This document shows, piece after piece, positions 27,777 to 36,158 of a stretch of DNA of 64,000 nt (the stretch's first letter is position 1; each line of letters starts with the position of its first letter). The position numbers and the translations under genes are program-made. Source of the DNA: Bradyrhizobium viridifuturi (lineage in GTDB: Bacteria > Pseudomonadota > Alphaproteobacteria > Rhizobiales > Xanthobacteraceae); the NCBI RefSeq assembly GCF_001238275.1, contig NZ_LGTB01000033.1:54884-118883 (forward strand), written 5' to 3'. The notes beneath the pieces were generated by a model. That model was not told where the DNA came from. It was given only the letters and a program-made list of their open reading frames with translations, and did not search any database.

Positions 27777-29513
27777 CTACCGCAAATGATGCGCGCCATA
27801 GGCCAGCAACAGCACCACGACGAGCGCCAGCAGCAGCGTGGTCGACTTCCAGAACAGCACCGGGTTGCGTTCGATCAGCGGTGTCGATGACGTCGTCAGG
27901 TACCTTGCGTTGGGATTGCGCAGGTCGAACAGGAACTCGGAAAAGCTGTCATAGCGCTTGAGCGGATTGATCTGCACGGCGCGCTCCAGCGTACCGTCGA
28001 CCCAGCTCGGGATGTCGCGGCCGCCATGCGCGGCCGGACGATAGACCAGCCGGTTGAAATCGGATCGGGTGCGGGCGCGCGCGATCTGCGCGCCGTAGGG
28101 CAAGCGCCCCGTCAGCATCTGATAGGTGACGACCCCGAGCGAGAACAGGTCGGAGCGCGCCGAGCCCCCCTCGCCGAGGAAATACTCCGGTGCGGTATAT
28201 TGCTGGGTGCCCAGGATGTCCTCGACGCCCGCCGGCACCGCCTCGGCGACGCCCGCGATCCGGGTCGAGCCGAAATCGATGATCTTCACCGTTCCGGTGC
28301 TGTCGATCATGATGTTGTCGGGCCTGACGTCCTGGTGCAGCATCTCCTTGCGGTGGAACGCGCGCAGGCCCTTGGCGATCTGCTCGGTGACGTCGCGCAC
28401 CGTCTCGAGCGAGGGCGCAGGATTGTCTGTTATCCACTGTGTCAGCGTCTGGCCGTCGATATACTCCATCGCGACATAGAGGAAGTTGCGCTTGCGCTGC
28501 GGCAGATATGGCTTCAGCACATGCGGACTGTCGATCCGCTTGGCGACCCACTCCTCCATCACAAAGCGCTTCAGATAGGCGCCGTCGTCGCGCAGGTCGA
28601 TTGAGGGGATCTTGATCGTGACCGTGGTGCCGCTCTCCTCGTCAACAGCGAGATAGATGTGGCTGCGGTGCGAGGCATGCAGCTCGCGCACGACGCGATA
28701 ACCGTCGAACAGCATCCGTGCATCGAGCAGCGGCGGCAGCGGCAGCTCGGTCGGCTGGCCGAACACCTCGCTGGCATCGCCGTCAGGCAGTTCGTCGATC
28801 CGGATGATCTGCGCGGTGAGATTGTCCGGGCTGCCGTTCTCATAGGCCTGTTCGACGAGCGACTTCGCGGCCGCATCGAGGTCGGCGGCGCCGTCCCTGA
28901 TCGTCTTCGCCAGTTGCCGCGCCGGGACGTGTTCGTAGACGCCGTCGGTCACCAGCAGGAAGGCATCGCCGCGCTCGAGCGGGAGATTCTGGTAGTCGAT
29001 CTCGAGCTGCGGGTTCACGCCGAGCGCGCGGCCGAGATAGCTCTGCTGTGACGAGATCACGACGCGGTGGTCGTTGGTCAGCTGCTCGAGACTGTTGCCG
29101 GCGACGCGGTAGATCCTGCTGTCCCCGACATGGAACAGGTGCGCCGTGGTCGACCGGATCACCAGCGCGCTCAGCGTGCAGACATAACCCTTGTCCTTGT
29201 CGTAGGGGTTCTGGCTGCGCCGGGTCTGCGCATGCAGCCAGGAATTGGTCGCCTCCAGCACCCGCTGCGCCGAGCTCTTCACCGACCAGGATTCCGAGGT
29301 GCAGTAGTAGTCGGTGAGGAAGCTCTTGACCGCGGACTCCGCGGCAATGCGGCTGACGCTGCTCGAGGAGATGCCGTCGGCGAGCACCACAGCGATCCCC
29401 TTCAGGCCGAGCAGCGGCTCGTCGGGGATCAGCGCGCCGTGGAAATCCTGATTGGTGTCCTTGCGGCCCTGATCAGAGAATTGCCCGACCGATATTTTCA
29501 GCGTGCGCGGCAT
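27777..29513 (-). CDS. fused PP2C phosphatase and serine/threonine kinase, membrane anchored
   Basis: 578 residues. N-terminal PP2C domain (about 8-245) with the metal-binding NQDFHG and VLADGISS motifs, HVGDSRIY and SPDNLTAQIIRI. Protein kinase domain (about 265-535): TVTIKIPS (ATP Lys), HQDVRPDN (catalytic loop, Gln replacing the Arg of HRD), DFGSTR, and TAPEYFLGEGG (APE). A single C-terminal membrane helix (TTLLLALVVVLLLAYG) faces the catalytic domains to the cytosol. The start at 29513 is preferred to a TTG at 29525. It lies 60 bases downstream of the formate/nitrite channel gene, an arrangement known from nitrate/nitrite assimilation loci, so nitrogen-linked phosphorylation control is likely. 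Confidence 0.9.
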   Translation of the reverse strand: MPRTLKISVGQFSDQGRKDTNQDFHGALIPDEPLLGLKGIAVVLADGISSSSVSRIAAESAVKSFLTDYYCTSESWSVKSSAQRVLEATNSWLHAQTRRSQNPYDKDKGYVCTLSALVIRSTTAHLFHVGDSRIYRVAGNSLEQLTNDHRVVISSQQSYLGRALGVNPQLEIDYQNLPLERGDAFLLVTDGVYEHVPARQLAKTIRDGAADLDAAAKSLVEQAYENGSPDNLTAQIIRIDELPDGDASEVFGQPTELPLPPLLDARMLFDGYRVVRELHASHRSHIYLAVDEESGTTVTIKIPSIDLRDDGAYLKRFVMEEWVAKRIDSPHVLKPYLPQRKRNFLYVAMEYIDGQTLTQWITDNPAPSLETVRDVTEQIAKGLRAFHRKEMLHQDVRPDNIMIDSTGTVKIIDFGSTRIAGVAEAVPAGVEDILGTQQYTAPEYFLGEGGSARSDLFSLGVVTYQMLTGRLPYGAQIARARTRSDFNRLVYRPAAHGGRDIPSWVDGTLERAVQINPLKRYDSFSEFLFDLRNPNARYLTTSSTPLIERNPVLFWKSTTLLLALVVVLLLAYGAHHLR

Positions 29514-29532
29514 CGACCGTCCCAAAGCGAAT

Positions 29533-29558
29533 GGGGCCCTCCGTGACAGGAGAGCCCC
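29533..29558 (-). other. intercistronic hairpin between the FNT and kinase/phosphatase genes
   Basis: GGGGCCCTCC pairs with GGAGAGCCCC over a 6-base loop, one mismatch. No T-run follows on the minus strand, so it could limit rather than end transcription into the second gene. Confidence 0.35.
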
Positions 29559-29573
29559 ACAAGCCGGCCAGGA

Positions 29574-30392
29574 TCAAGCCGCCAGGCGCTGGCGCTTCGG
29601 CGCCGTCTTCACATGCGTGGTGTAGAGCGTCAGCCCGGTGAAGGCGAGGCCGCCGGCGAGGTTTCCGAGCACGGTCGGGATCTCGTTCCAGATCAGATAG
29701 TCCATGATCGAGAACTTGGCATGGAGCATCAGTCCCGACGGAAACAGGAACATGTTCACCACCGAATGCTCGAACACCATGTAGAAGAACACCAGGATCG
29801 GCATCCACATCGCGATGACCTTGCCGGGCACCGTCGTGGAGATCATGGCGCCAACGACGCCGGTCGAGACCATCCAGTTGCAGAGCATGCCGCGAATGAA
29901 CAGCGTGGCCATGCCGGCCGCGCCATGCGCCGCATAGCCCAGCGTTCGCGCCTCGCCGACGTTTCCGATGGTCATGCCGACCTTGTCAGGCTCCTGCGTG
30001 AAGCCGAAGGTCGTGACGAACGCCATCATGAAGGCAACCGTCAGCGCGCCGGCGAAATTGCCGATGAAGACGAGGCCCCAGTTGCGCAGCACGCCGCCGA
30101 GCGTGACGCCGGGCCGCTTGTCGAGCAGCGCGAGCGGCGACAGCACGAACACGCCGGTCAAGAGGTCGAAGCCCAGCAGATAGAGCATCACGAAGCCGAC
30201 CGGAAACAGCAGCGCGCCGACGATCGGCTGCCCCGTGTTGACGTTGATCGTGACCGCGAACCAGGCTGCCAGCGCGAGGATCGCGCCGGCCATGTAGGCG
30301 CGGATCACGGTGTCGCGCGTCGACATGAAGATCTTGGATTCACCGGCATCCACCATCTTGGTGACGAATTCGGACGGTGCGAGATAGGCCAT
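29574..30392 (-). CDS. formate/nitrite transporter (FNT) family channel
   Basis: 272 residues with six membrane helices, the FocA/NirC pentameric anion channel fold. Recognised over full length: N-terminal YLAPSEFVTKMVDAGESKI, GFVMLYLLGFDLLTG, IGNFAGALTVAFMM and CNWMVSTGVVGAM. It moves formate or nitrite (and their protonated forms) across the inner membrane. The neighbouring kinase/phosphatase and a sigma-54 promoter favour nitrite. Start ATG at 30392 follows AAGGGGAA. Confidence 0.88.
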   Translation of the reverse strand: MAYLAPSEFVTKMVDAGESKIFMSTRDTVIRAYMAGAILALAAWFAVTINVNTGQPIVGALLFPVGFVMLYLLGFDLLTGVFVLSPLALLDKRPGVTLGGVLRNWGLVFIGNFAGALTVAFMMAFVTTFGFTQEPDKVGMTIGNVGEARTLGYAAHGAAGMATLFIRGMLCNWMVSTGVVGAMISTTVPGKVIAMWMPILVFFYMVFEHSVVNMFLFPSGLMLHAKFSIMDYLIWNEIPTVLGNLAGGLAFTGLTLYTTHVKTAPKRQRLAA

Positions 30393-30799
30393 TCGTAAAT
30401 TCCCCTTGCGCAATTCGGCCGCGCCGGTTGCCTGCCGGAAGCGACGCGGGTTGGTGGAAATGCTCGTCCGTCCGGGGGAGATGGGGATGCAACGATTGCT
30501 CGAGGCACCCGGGCCGGGCGCCTTGATCCCCTCGCCTCGGCCAGCACTGGCTTCGGCAATCCGGAGGACGGCAGTCGTCATTGACTGATGCAATCAAAAG
30601 CAATGGATATGCCAACTGGAGGCGCTGGCGTCGGGGAAGAAAATCATTTCAATACAATTACTTAGATGACCGGCGCCGGAACCGGCCGGGATGGTGGCGC
30701 CGATTTATGCAGCTTGCACAGATGTCGCCCAGGCCGCCGCGTGGCCCGGCAGGGGCCGCGGCGCGAACGTCGCCGCGCGCACGGCGCGGCCGATGCGGT
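30393..30799 (-). promoter_or_regulatory. leader and upstream region of the FNT gene
   Basis: 407 bases without a gene. A sigma-54 promoter at 30600-30615 predicts a transcript start near 30588 and hence a leader of about 195 bases, unusually long. The leader can form a GGCGCCCGG/CCGGGTGCC hairpin (about 30503-30523). Nitrate-assimilation leaders in other bacteria carry antitermination hairpins, so this leader deserves attention, but I see no terminator T-run. Confidence 0.45.
30600..30615 (-). promoter_or_regulatory. sigma-54 (RpoN) -24/-12 promoter
   Basis: On the minus strand TTGGCATATCCATTGCTT has GG and GC separated by exactly 10 bases, matching TTGGCA-N6-TTGC. It points toward the FNT gene (start 30392). 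Confidence 0.55.
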
Positions 30800-31597
30800 C
30801 TACTTCACCTCGGTACGAACCGGCGCGTCCTTCAGGCCGTTATTGTCGTAAGCCTTGCGCAGCGTGCCGTTGGCGATCGCGTCCGTCATGAATTTGGTGA
30901 CGAAGGCAGCCGCGAGCGGATGGTCGAGCGGCACCGCGACCGCAGTCACGGTCTGCTTGAAGGTCTCGTCCAGCACGCACGTGCCCGGAATCTTCTTCGC
31001 CATCGCCATGAGCTGGTCGCGCGACAGCGCGAAGGCGTCCACCTCGCCGTTCTCCAGGAGATGGAAAATCTCGTCATAGGTCTGATAGCCGGTGACCTTG
31101 GCGTGCTTGAGATGCGCGATCGCGCCACGCATGGTCGTGGTGTTGTTGACGGCGGCGACCTTGACGCCATCCTGGTCGAGGCTGGCGAAATTCGTGATCT
31201 TCGAGCCTGGTCTCACGATATAGGTGGCGTCGGCGACCTCGTAGATCGGCCCGAACGTCATCTTCGTTTCGCGCTCGGGATCCTTCGGCAGGAAGGTGAC
31301 ATCCCAGGTGTTCTTCGCCGCAGCGTCGGTGATCTGCCCGGAATTCTGGTGCACGACGTATTCGACGGGGACGCCGAGCTGCGCGGCCATCGCCTTGCCG
31401 AGATCGACGGGAACGCCGGCATAGCCCTTCTCGCTCTTGGTCGACCAGAATGCGCCGCCTGCCGGGCTGATTGCGATCGCGACCCGGAGCTTTCCGGTCG
31501 GCGCGATCTGATCCGTCAAGGCGTCGGCATTGGCTGATGTGGCCATCACTATCACTCCCAGAACAAGGCCAGCCAGACGCAGCAATCGAGACAACAT
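30800..31597 (-). CDS. amino acid-type ABC transporter substrate-binding protein (SBP family 3)
   Basis: 265 residues. Signal peptide (MLSRLLRLAGLVLGVIVM, cleaved near ANA-D) and a type-II binding fold: TGKLRVAIAISPAGGAFW, GYAGVPVDLGKAMAAQLGV and ENGEVDAFALSRDQL. The pattern is that of polar amino acid or ectoine-like binding proteins. ATG at 31597 is chosen because the upstream TTG-started extension (to 31666) is Arg-rich. No permease or ATPase gene nearby. Confidence 0.82.
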   Translation of the reverse strand: MLSRLLRLAGLVLGVIVMATSANADALTDQIAPTGKLRVAIAISPAGGAFWSTKSEKGYAGVPVDLGKAMAAQLGVPVEYVVHQNSGQITDAAAKNTWDVTFLPKDPERETKMTFGPIYEVADATYIVRPGSKITNFASLDQDGVKVAAVNNTTTMRGAIAHLKHAKVTGYQTYDEIFHLLENGEVDAFALSRDQLMAMAKKIPGTCVLDETFKQTVTAVAVPLDHPLAAAFVTKFMTDAIANGTLRKAYDNNGLKDAPVRTEVK

Positions 31598-31701
31598 CGG
31601 ATGCCCTCCACGCCGGCTCTTGCGCCCGGCGGCGCGCAACAAACCGCACGAGGCCGCCTTGCGCAAGCTGCGCTTCGCGCAAGGGAGCTATCCGTATCGG
31701 C

Positions 31702-32127
31702 CTATTTGACCCGGATGGTGATCTTTTCGGAGACGACGGGCGGGTTGAATGGATAATGCTTGGCGTCGCCCAGCACGAGCTGCAAGGTATGCTTGCCGGG
31801 CGCCAGATCGAGCTGCGTCTCGGTCTGGCCGGCACCGAAATGCAGATGGGACTTGTCCGACGGGATCGGCTCATTCGGATTGAGCGGCTCGTCGACGTCG
31901 ACCAGAAGATGGTGGTGGCCGCTGTTTGGAAACTCGTCGCCGGCATGGGTGACGCCCATGTTGCGCAGCCCGAAGCGGCACACGAACGATCCCCTGAGCG
32001 TCGCGCCGTTGTGCGGCCAGATAAAGTACAGCTTGGTGTCCTTGCCCGCCGGCTTGTTTTGCGCGACGGCAGGAGCAGCGAGCAATGTCAGTGCCGCGGC
32101 GAGCATGATCAGGCGTGCACGTCTCAT
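31702..32127 (-). CDS. DUF4399-type secreted protein
   Basis: 141 residues. Signal peptide (MRRARLIMLAAALTLLAA, cleaved at AVA-Q) followed by a beta-rich domain: YFIWPHNGATLRGSFVCRFG, the His-rich NSGHHHLLVDVDEP and SHLHFGAGQTETQLDL and PGKHTLQLVLGD. This is the DUF4399 pattern; the HHHLL and HLHFG histidines could bind metal. GGAGG lies close before ATG 32127. It lies just past the SUMF1-fusion gene on the same strand (37 bases), so the two may be co-transcribed. Confidence 0.8.
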   Translation of the reverse strand: MRRARLIMLAAALTLLAAPAVAQNKPAGKDTKLYFIWPHNGATLRGSFVCRFGLRNMGVTHAGDEFPNSGHHHLLVDVDEPLNPNEPIPSDKSHLHFGAGQTETQLDLAPGKHTLQLVLGDAKHYPFNPPVVSEKITIRVK

Positions 32128-32164
32128 AGCCCCTCCATGAAACCCGGCGATTGCGGATGATCGC

Positions 32165-33703
32165 TCAGGGAGACAGCGCGATCCGGAAACCGTGGGTCGG
32201 ATAACGAACATTGGTGTCGTAATTGTCGCGATTGGCCGGGCGCACATAGCGTGCGTCGTTCTTCCAGGAGCCGGAGCGAATGACATGGGAACCGCAGTCG
32301 CCTCCGGTCCAGACCGCACCGTCGTCCGGTGCACCCTGGTAATTCCTGTGCCAGCAATCCTCGACCCATTGATCGACCCCGCCGCCCATGTCGTAGAGCC
32401 CGAACGGATTCGGCTTAAAGCTGCCGACCTTCACCGGTTGTTCTGCCGAAGCGTCGCCGCCGCAATCCTTGCAGCCGACGTGGCCCGGCTGCACCTGATC
32501 GCCCCACCAGTATTTCGATTGGGTTCCGCCGCGCGCCGCGTATTCCCATTCGGCTTCGCTCGGAAGCCGATAGGGCTTCTTCATCAGCTCGGCGAGCCAG
32601 GCGACATATTGCTTCGCATCGCTCCAGCTCACATTGGTGACCGGAACGTCATCCTTGCCGCTGGCCGTGAAGCCGCAGGCCTTGGCCGCGGCGCAAGCAT
32701 TCCACTCCCGGACGGTGACCGGGAATTTGCCCATCGCGAACGGCTTGACCGTCACCTTGCGGATCGGCCGCTCGGACGGGTCGTCATTGCTGCCCATCGA
32801 GAAGCTGCCGCCCTTGAGCGACACCATCTCGGGCTCCGGCACGTCCGGTGCCGGGCTCGCGGCAGGCGCAGGTTGCGGCAATGCTTGCTGCGCCGGTGCC
32901 GCCGGGACCGGACTTGAACTCTGGCTCGGCGCCGGCGCCGGCTGCTGCACGGCAGGCGACGCCGCCGGTGCCGGCGGCGCCTGCGGCGCCTGCGCCAATT
33001 CGGCCAGCTTGCTCCGCGGTTGCGCAAGCAGGTACCACAACACGCCGCCCGCGATGGTCGCGACCGCCAGTCCGAGCAGCGTGAGCAGGATGGACTCGCG
33101 GCGCCGGCGCGTCCTCTGGTAGGCGGCGGCGTCCGGCAGCACGCGGTAGACCCGGATCGGATCGGTGATGTTCTTCACTTTCTTGTCGCCGAGCGATTCG
33201 TAGCCGCAGACCATCTTGTGCTTGATCTGCTCGTAGATGCCGCCCGAAATGAATACCTCCCCCGGCGCGGCAATCCCTTCCAGGCGCGAGGCGACATTGA
33301 CGCCGTCGCCGTAGATATCGTCGGCTTCGATGATGACGTCGCCGAGATTGACGCCGATCCGGTATTCGATCCAGTGATCCCTGGCGATCGCCGCGTTGCG
33401 GCCGACCATGTTTTGCTGGATCACGATGCTGCAGCGGACCGCTTCGACCGGACTGTCGAAGATCGCGATGAAGCCGTCGCCGGTGGTCTTGACCAGCTTG
33501 CCGTGGTGCTCTGTGATGGTGGGCTCGACGAGATCACGCTCGATCCGCTTGACGCGCGTATGCGTGCCCTCTTCATCGAGCTGCATCAGCCGGCTGTAGC
33601 CGGCAATATCGCCGACCACGATCGCCGCGAGCCGCCGCGGCATCGCTTCGCCGGGCGGTGGCCTGCCCGGCTTGCCGGATCTGAAGTCGCGAATTTCGCC
33701 CAT
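32165..33703 (-). CDS. class III adenylate/guanylate cyclase fused to a SUMF1/FGE-sulfatase domain
   Basis: 512 residues. The cyclase domain (about 24-200) has metal aspartates Asp32 (VVGDIAGYS) and Asp76 (KTTGDGFIA), and the DIYGDGVNVASRLEG segment with the transition-state Asn136 and Arg140. One membrane helix follows (about 212-232: LLTLLGLAVATIAGGVLWYL), then a Pro/Ala/Gln-rich linker, then a SUMF1-type domain (about 310-512) with KGGSFSMGSND, RLPSEAEWEYAARGG, GLYDMGGGVDQWVED and VIRSGSWKND. The helix would place the cyclase in the cytosol and the SUMF1 domain in the periplasm, an envelope-sensing layout. ATG at 33703 follows GGAG. Confidence 0.88.
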   Translation of the reverse strand: MGEIRDFRSGKPGRPPPGEAMPRRLAAIVVGDIAGYSRLMQLDEEGTHTRVKRIERDLVEPTITEHHGKLVKTTGDGFIAIFDSPVEAVRCSIVIQQNMVGRNAAIARDHWIEYRIGVNLGDVIIEADDIYGDGVNVASRLEGIAAPGEVFISGGIYEQIKHKMVCGYESLGDKKVKNITDPIRVYRVLPDAAAYQRTRRRRESILLTLLGLAVATIAGGVLWYLLAQPRSKLAELAQAPQAPPAPAASPAVQQPAPAPSQSSSPVPAAPAQQALPQPAPAASPAPDVPEPEMVSLKGGSFSMGSNDDPSERPIRKVTVKPFAMGKFPVTVREWNACAAAKACGFTASGKDDVPVTNVSWSDAKQYVAWLAELMKKPYRLPSEAEWEYAARGGTQSKYWWGDQVQPGHVGCKDCGGDASAEQPVKVGSFKPNPFGLYDMGGGVDQWVEDCWHRNYQGAPDDGAVWTGGDCGSHVIRSGSWKNDARYVRPANRDNYDTNVRYPTHGFRIALSP

Positions 33704-33833
33704 GGCGTCGGCTGCTCCACAAACCACAAATGGCAGTGATCGGCGCAACCGGCGCCCGGGCCCTGCGACCCATGTGGAGCGTATCACACCACCCGGTCCG
33801 AACAAAGTTTGTGACGCCATTGTGCAATGCGCG

Positions 33834-33863
33834 AAAAAGCGCCATCCGCTCGTGGCGGATGGC
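33834..33863 (-). terminator. rho-independent terminator of the MFS gene
   Basis: Perfect 9-bp stem GCCATCCGC/GCGGATGGC (33841-33849 with 33855-33863) followed on the minus strand by CTTTTT. It sits 48 bases past the MFS stop. Confidence 0.8.
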
Positions 33864-33910
33864 ACTTTGGCCTATTTCAGCTCGCGTTGCTGCGGCAAAC
33901 CGTCAGCAGG

Positions 33911-35113
33911 TCAGCCCGTCTGCGTGACAGGGCTGCGAATCTCGCGCGGCAGGATGATCGCGGCTGCGATTGCCAGCAGGCACAGCGCCGCGAACGCGCG
34001 CAGCATCATCGAGAAGCCGCCCTGGTCATGCAGCCAGGCCACCAGGCCGACGGAGGCGCCCGCCGCGGTGAAGCCGACGAAATAGCGCACCGCATAGGCG
34101 CGCGAGCGCCATTCCTCGGTGGTGTATTTGCCGACCATCGCATCGTTCACCGTCACCTGGCCGAACGCGCCCATCACGATGCCGATCGAGACCACGATCA
34201 GCGGCAAGTTGGACAGGCTCGCTGCGAGATAGAGGAACGGCGCCAGCATGAACGACAGCGGCAGCGCCACCGTCTTCAGTGAATGTTTGTCGAGCAGCTT
34301 GCCGATCGTGTACTGCGTCATCGCGCCGAACACATAAACTCCGGCGGCGATCACGCCGAGCAGCGCCGGGCTCTTGGTCAGATCGGCGAGCCGTTCGGCG
34401 AACAGTTTCGGCAGCGCCACCGTCACCGCGTTGAACGTGGTCGAGATCGCGATCACCACGATCAGCAGCGACAGCACCACCCGCCACATGTCCTCCTTGG
34501 CGACGCGCACCTGTGCCGCCGCCTGCTTGGAGCCCTTGCGATCCTCATGCACCACCGTCATCGCAAAGGCGATGCCGATCAGCACGGTGACCGTGCCGGG
34601 CACGATGAAGGCCCAGCGCCAGCCGAGATACTGGCCGATCACGCCGGTGACCAGCGCCGACGAGGCGACGCCGAGATTGCCCCAGACGCCGTTGATCCCC
34701 ATCTGGGCGCCGAGCTTCTCGGCATAGGACACGATCATCGCGGTGCCGACGGGATGATAGATCGAGGCGAAGATGCCGATCGCAAGCAACGCGGCGCCGA
34801 GTTGCAGCGGCGTCTGCACGAAGCCGACCGAGATCATCGAGAGGCCGATGCCGACGAAGAAGATCACCATCATGTGGCGGCGGCTCCAGCGGTCGCCGAG
34901 CCAGCCGGTGATCAGCGAGCCGGCGCCGAAGGCGATGAAGCCCGGCGTCGCATAGGGCAGCAGCTCCGAATAGGCCATGCCGAGCGCCGGGCCCATGATG
35001 ATGACCGCGGCGGCGAAGATCAGCATCGCGTAATGGTCGATGAAATGGCCGGCGTTGACGAAGCTGATCACCCGGCTCGGACTGTTGCTCGGACTGTTCT
35101 TTGGACCATTCAT
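33911..35113 (-). CDS. MFS transporter (divergent from an AraC regulator)
   Basis: 400 residues, about twelve membrane segments: GHFIDHYAMLIFAAAVIIM at the start, the GSLITGWLGDRWSRRHMM loop motif and GNLGVASSALVTGV in the first half. The ATG at 35113 is preferred over a TTG at 35140. The gene is divergent from an AraC-type regulator, whose start lies 65 bases away, a classic regulator/target pair in which the AraC protein senses the transported compound. No substrate can be assigned. It ends in a strong terminator. Confidence 0.85.
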   Translation of the reverse strand: MNGPKNSPSNSPSRVISFVNAGHFIDHYAMLIFAAAVIIMGPALGMAYSELLPYATPGFIAFGAGSLITGWLGDRWSRRHMMVIFFVGIGLSMISVGFVQTPLQLGAALLAIGIFASIYHPVGTAMIVSYAEKLGAQMGINGVWGNLGVASSALVTGVIGQYLGWRWAFIVPGTVTVLIGIAFAMTVVHEDRKGSKQAAAQVRVAKEDMWRVVLSLLIVVIAISTTFNAVTVALPKLFAERLADLTKSPALLGVIAAGVYVFGAMTQYTIGKLLDKHSLKTVALPLSFMLAPFLYLAASLSNLPLIVVSIGIVMGAFGQVTVNDAMVGKYTTEEWRSRAYAVRYFVGFTAAGASVGLVAWLHDQGGFSMMLRAFAALCLLAIAAAIILPREIRSPVTQTG

Positions 35114-35178
35114 GGGCACGTCTTTCAGGCGATTCTTCAATTGCTCGGAAATAGGTTATAGGTGCTTGTCCTGACGGG
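35114..35178. promoter_or_regulatory. divergent control region between MFS and AraC genes
   Basis: Only 65 bases separate the two starts, so the promoters must overlap this stretch and the 5' ends of the genes. It is the obvious binding site for the AraC regulator, though I see no clear repeated half-sites. Confidence 0.45.
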
Positions 35179-35988
35179 ATGTCGCCAATGACTATCGCTG
35201 AGCCGCCAATCAGAGCCCTCCACAACGACCGGCGCGTCACCGGCGACGGCGTGCACATGGTCGCGCGCAGCTACCAGAAGGGCATCCGGCTCGATCCCCA
35301 CATGCACCGCGAGGCGCAGCTGGTCTATGCCGCCAGCGGCACCATGCAGGTGACCACGCCGAAGGGCCGCTGGCTGGTGCCGCCGGACCGCGCGGTGTGG
35401 GTCCCTGCCCTGCTCGCGCATGCGATCGACGTGCTCGCCGACATCGAGATGCGCACGCTGTATTTCGACCAGGCCTGGCTCGCGCGCGAAAAGCGCAGCG
35501 ACAGCCTCGGCCATGAATTCGTGGTGCGGGTCTCGCCGCTGGTGCACCAGGCGATCCTTGCGCTGTTCGACGTATCCTGCGGACGCGAGCGCACCGACCT
35601 GCTGATCAGGCTGGTGATGCTGGAACTGCACCAGGCCGAGGATTCCGCGACCTTCATCCCGCTGCCGCAGGAGCCGCGCTGCCGCCGCGCCGCCGACATC
35701 GTGCTGGCCGATCCGACCAGGGACCATGAGATCGATGCGCTGGCGCGCACGGTCGGCACCTCGGCGCGCACACTGTCACGGCTGTTCGCGGCGGAGACGC
35801 AGCTCTCCTTCAAGAGTTGGTGCCAGCGCGCCCGCATCGCGGCGGCAATCGAGCGGCTGTCGACCAGCGCCAACGTCTCGGTCAAGCAGGTCGCCTCCGA
35901 CCTCGGCTATGCCAGCGTCCCCGCGTTTTCCCACGCGTTCCGCCAGGTTACCGGCAAGACACCGACCGCGTTCGCGGAGAAAACGTGA
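35179..35988 (+). CDS. AraC family transcriptional regulator with N-terminal cupin domain
   Basis: 269 residues. The N-terminal half is an AraC-type cupin (DPHMHREAQLVYAASGTMQ, WLVPPDRAVWVPALLAHAI), the sensing domain. The C-terminal 100 residues carry the two helix-turn-helix motifs: EIDALARTVGTSARTLSRLF and VKQVASDLGYASVPAFSHAF followed by RQVTGKTP. It probably activates or represses the divergent MFS gene. Start ATG at 35179; a second ATG lies three codons downstream. Confidence 0.9.
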   Translation: MSPMTIAEPPIRALHNDRRVTGDGVHMVARSYQKGIRLDPHMHREAQLVYAASGTMQVTTPKGRWLVPPDRAVWVPALLAHAIDVLADIEMRTLYFDQAWLAREKRSDSLGHEFVVRVSPLVHQAILALFDVSCGRERTDLLIRLVMLELHQAEDSATFIPLPQEPRCRRAADIVLADPTRDHEIDALARTVGTSARTLSRLFAAETQLSFKSWCQRARIAAAIERLSTSANVSVKQVASDLGYASVPAFSHAFRQVTGKTPTAFAEKT

Positions 35989-36158
35989 ACGGGAGTTGTC
36001 ACCGGGCGCAGCCAAGACGAATGATAAGGCGAATTATACCGCTGTCGCGTTGCGACATATTTCCGTACGATCCATGCGCTTGATTGCATTCCTGCCGACC
36101 TTAAATCCCGTGTAAGGTCCGGCTTCACTGGATGCGACCCGCTGGATACGACCTGCCC

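Noticed and set aside
30581..30597. Possible FNR/FixK box near the FNT promoter (TTGACTGATGCAATCAA)
   Set aside because: The half-sites are separated by nine bases rather than six, so it does not fit TTGAT-N4-ATCAA; the sigma-54 motif beside it is much stronger.
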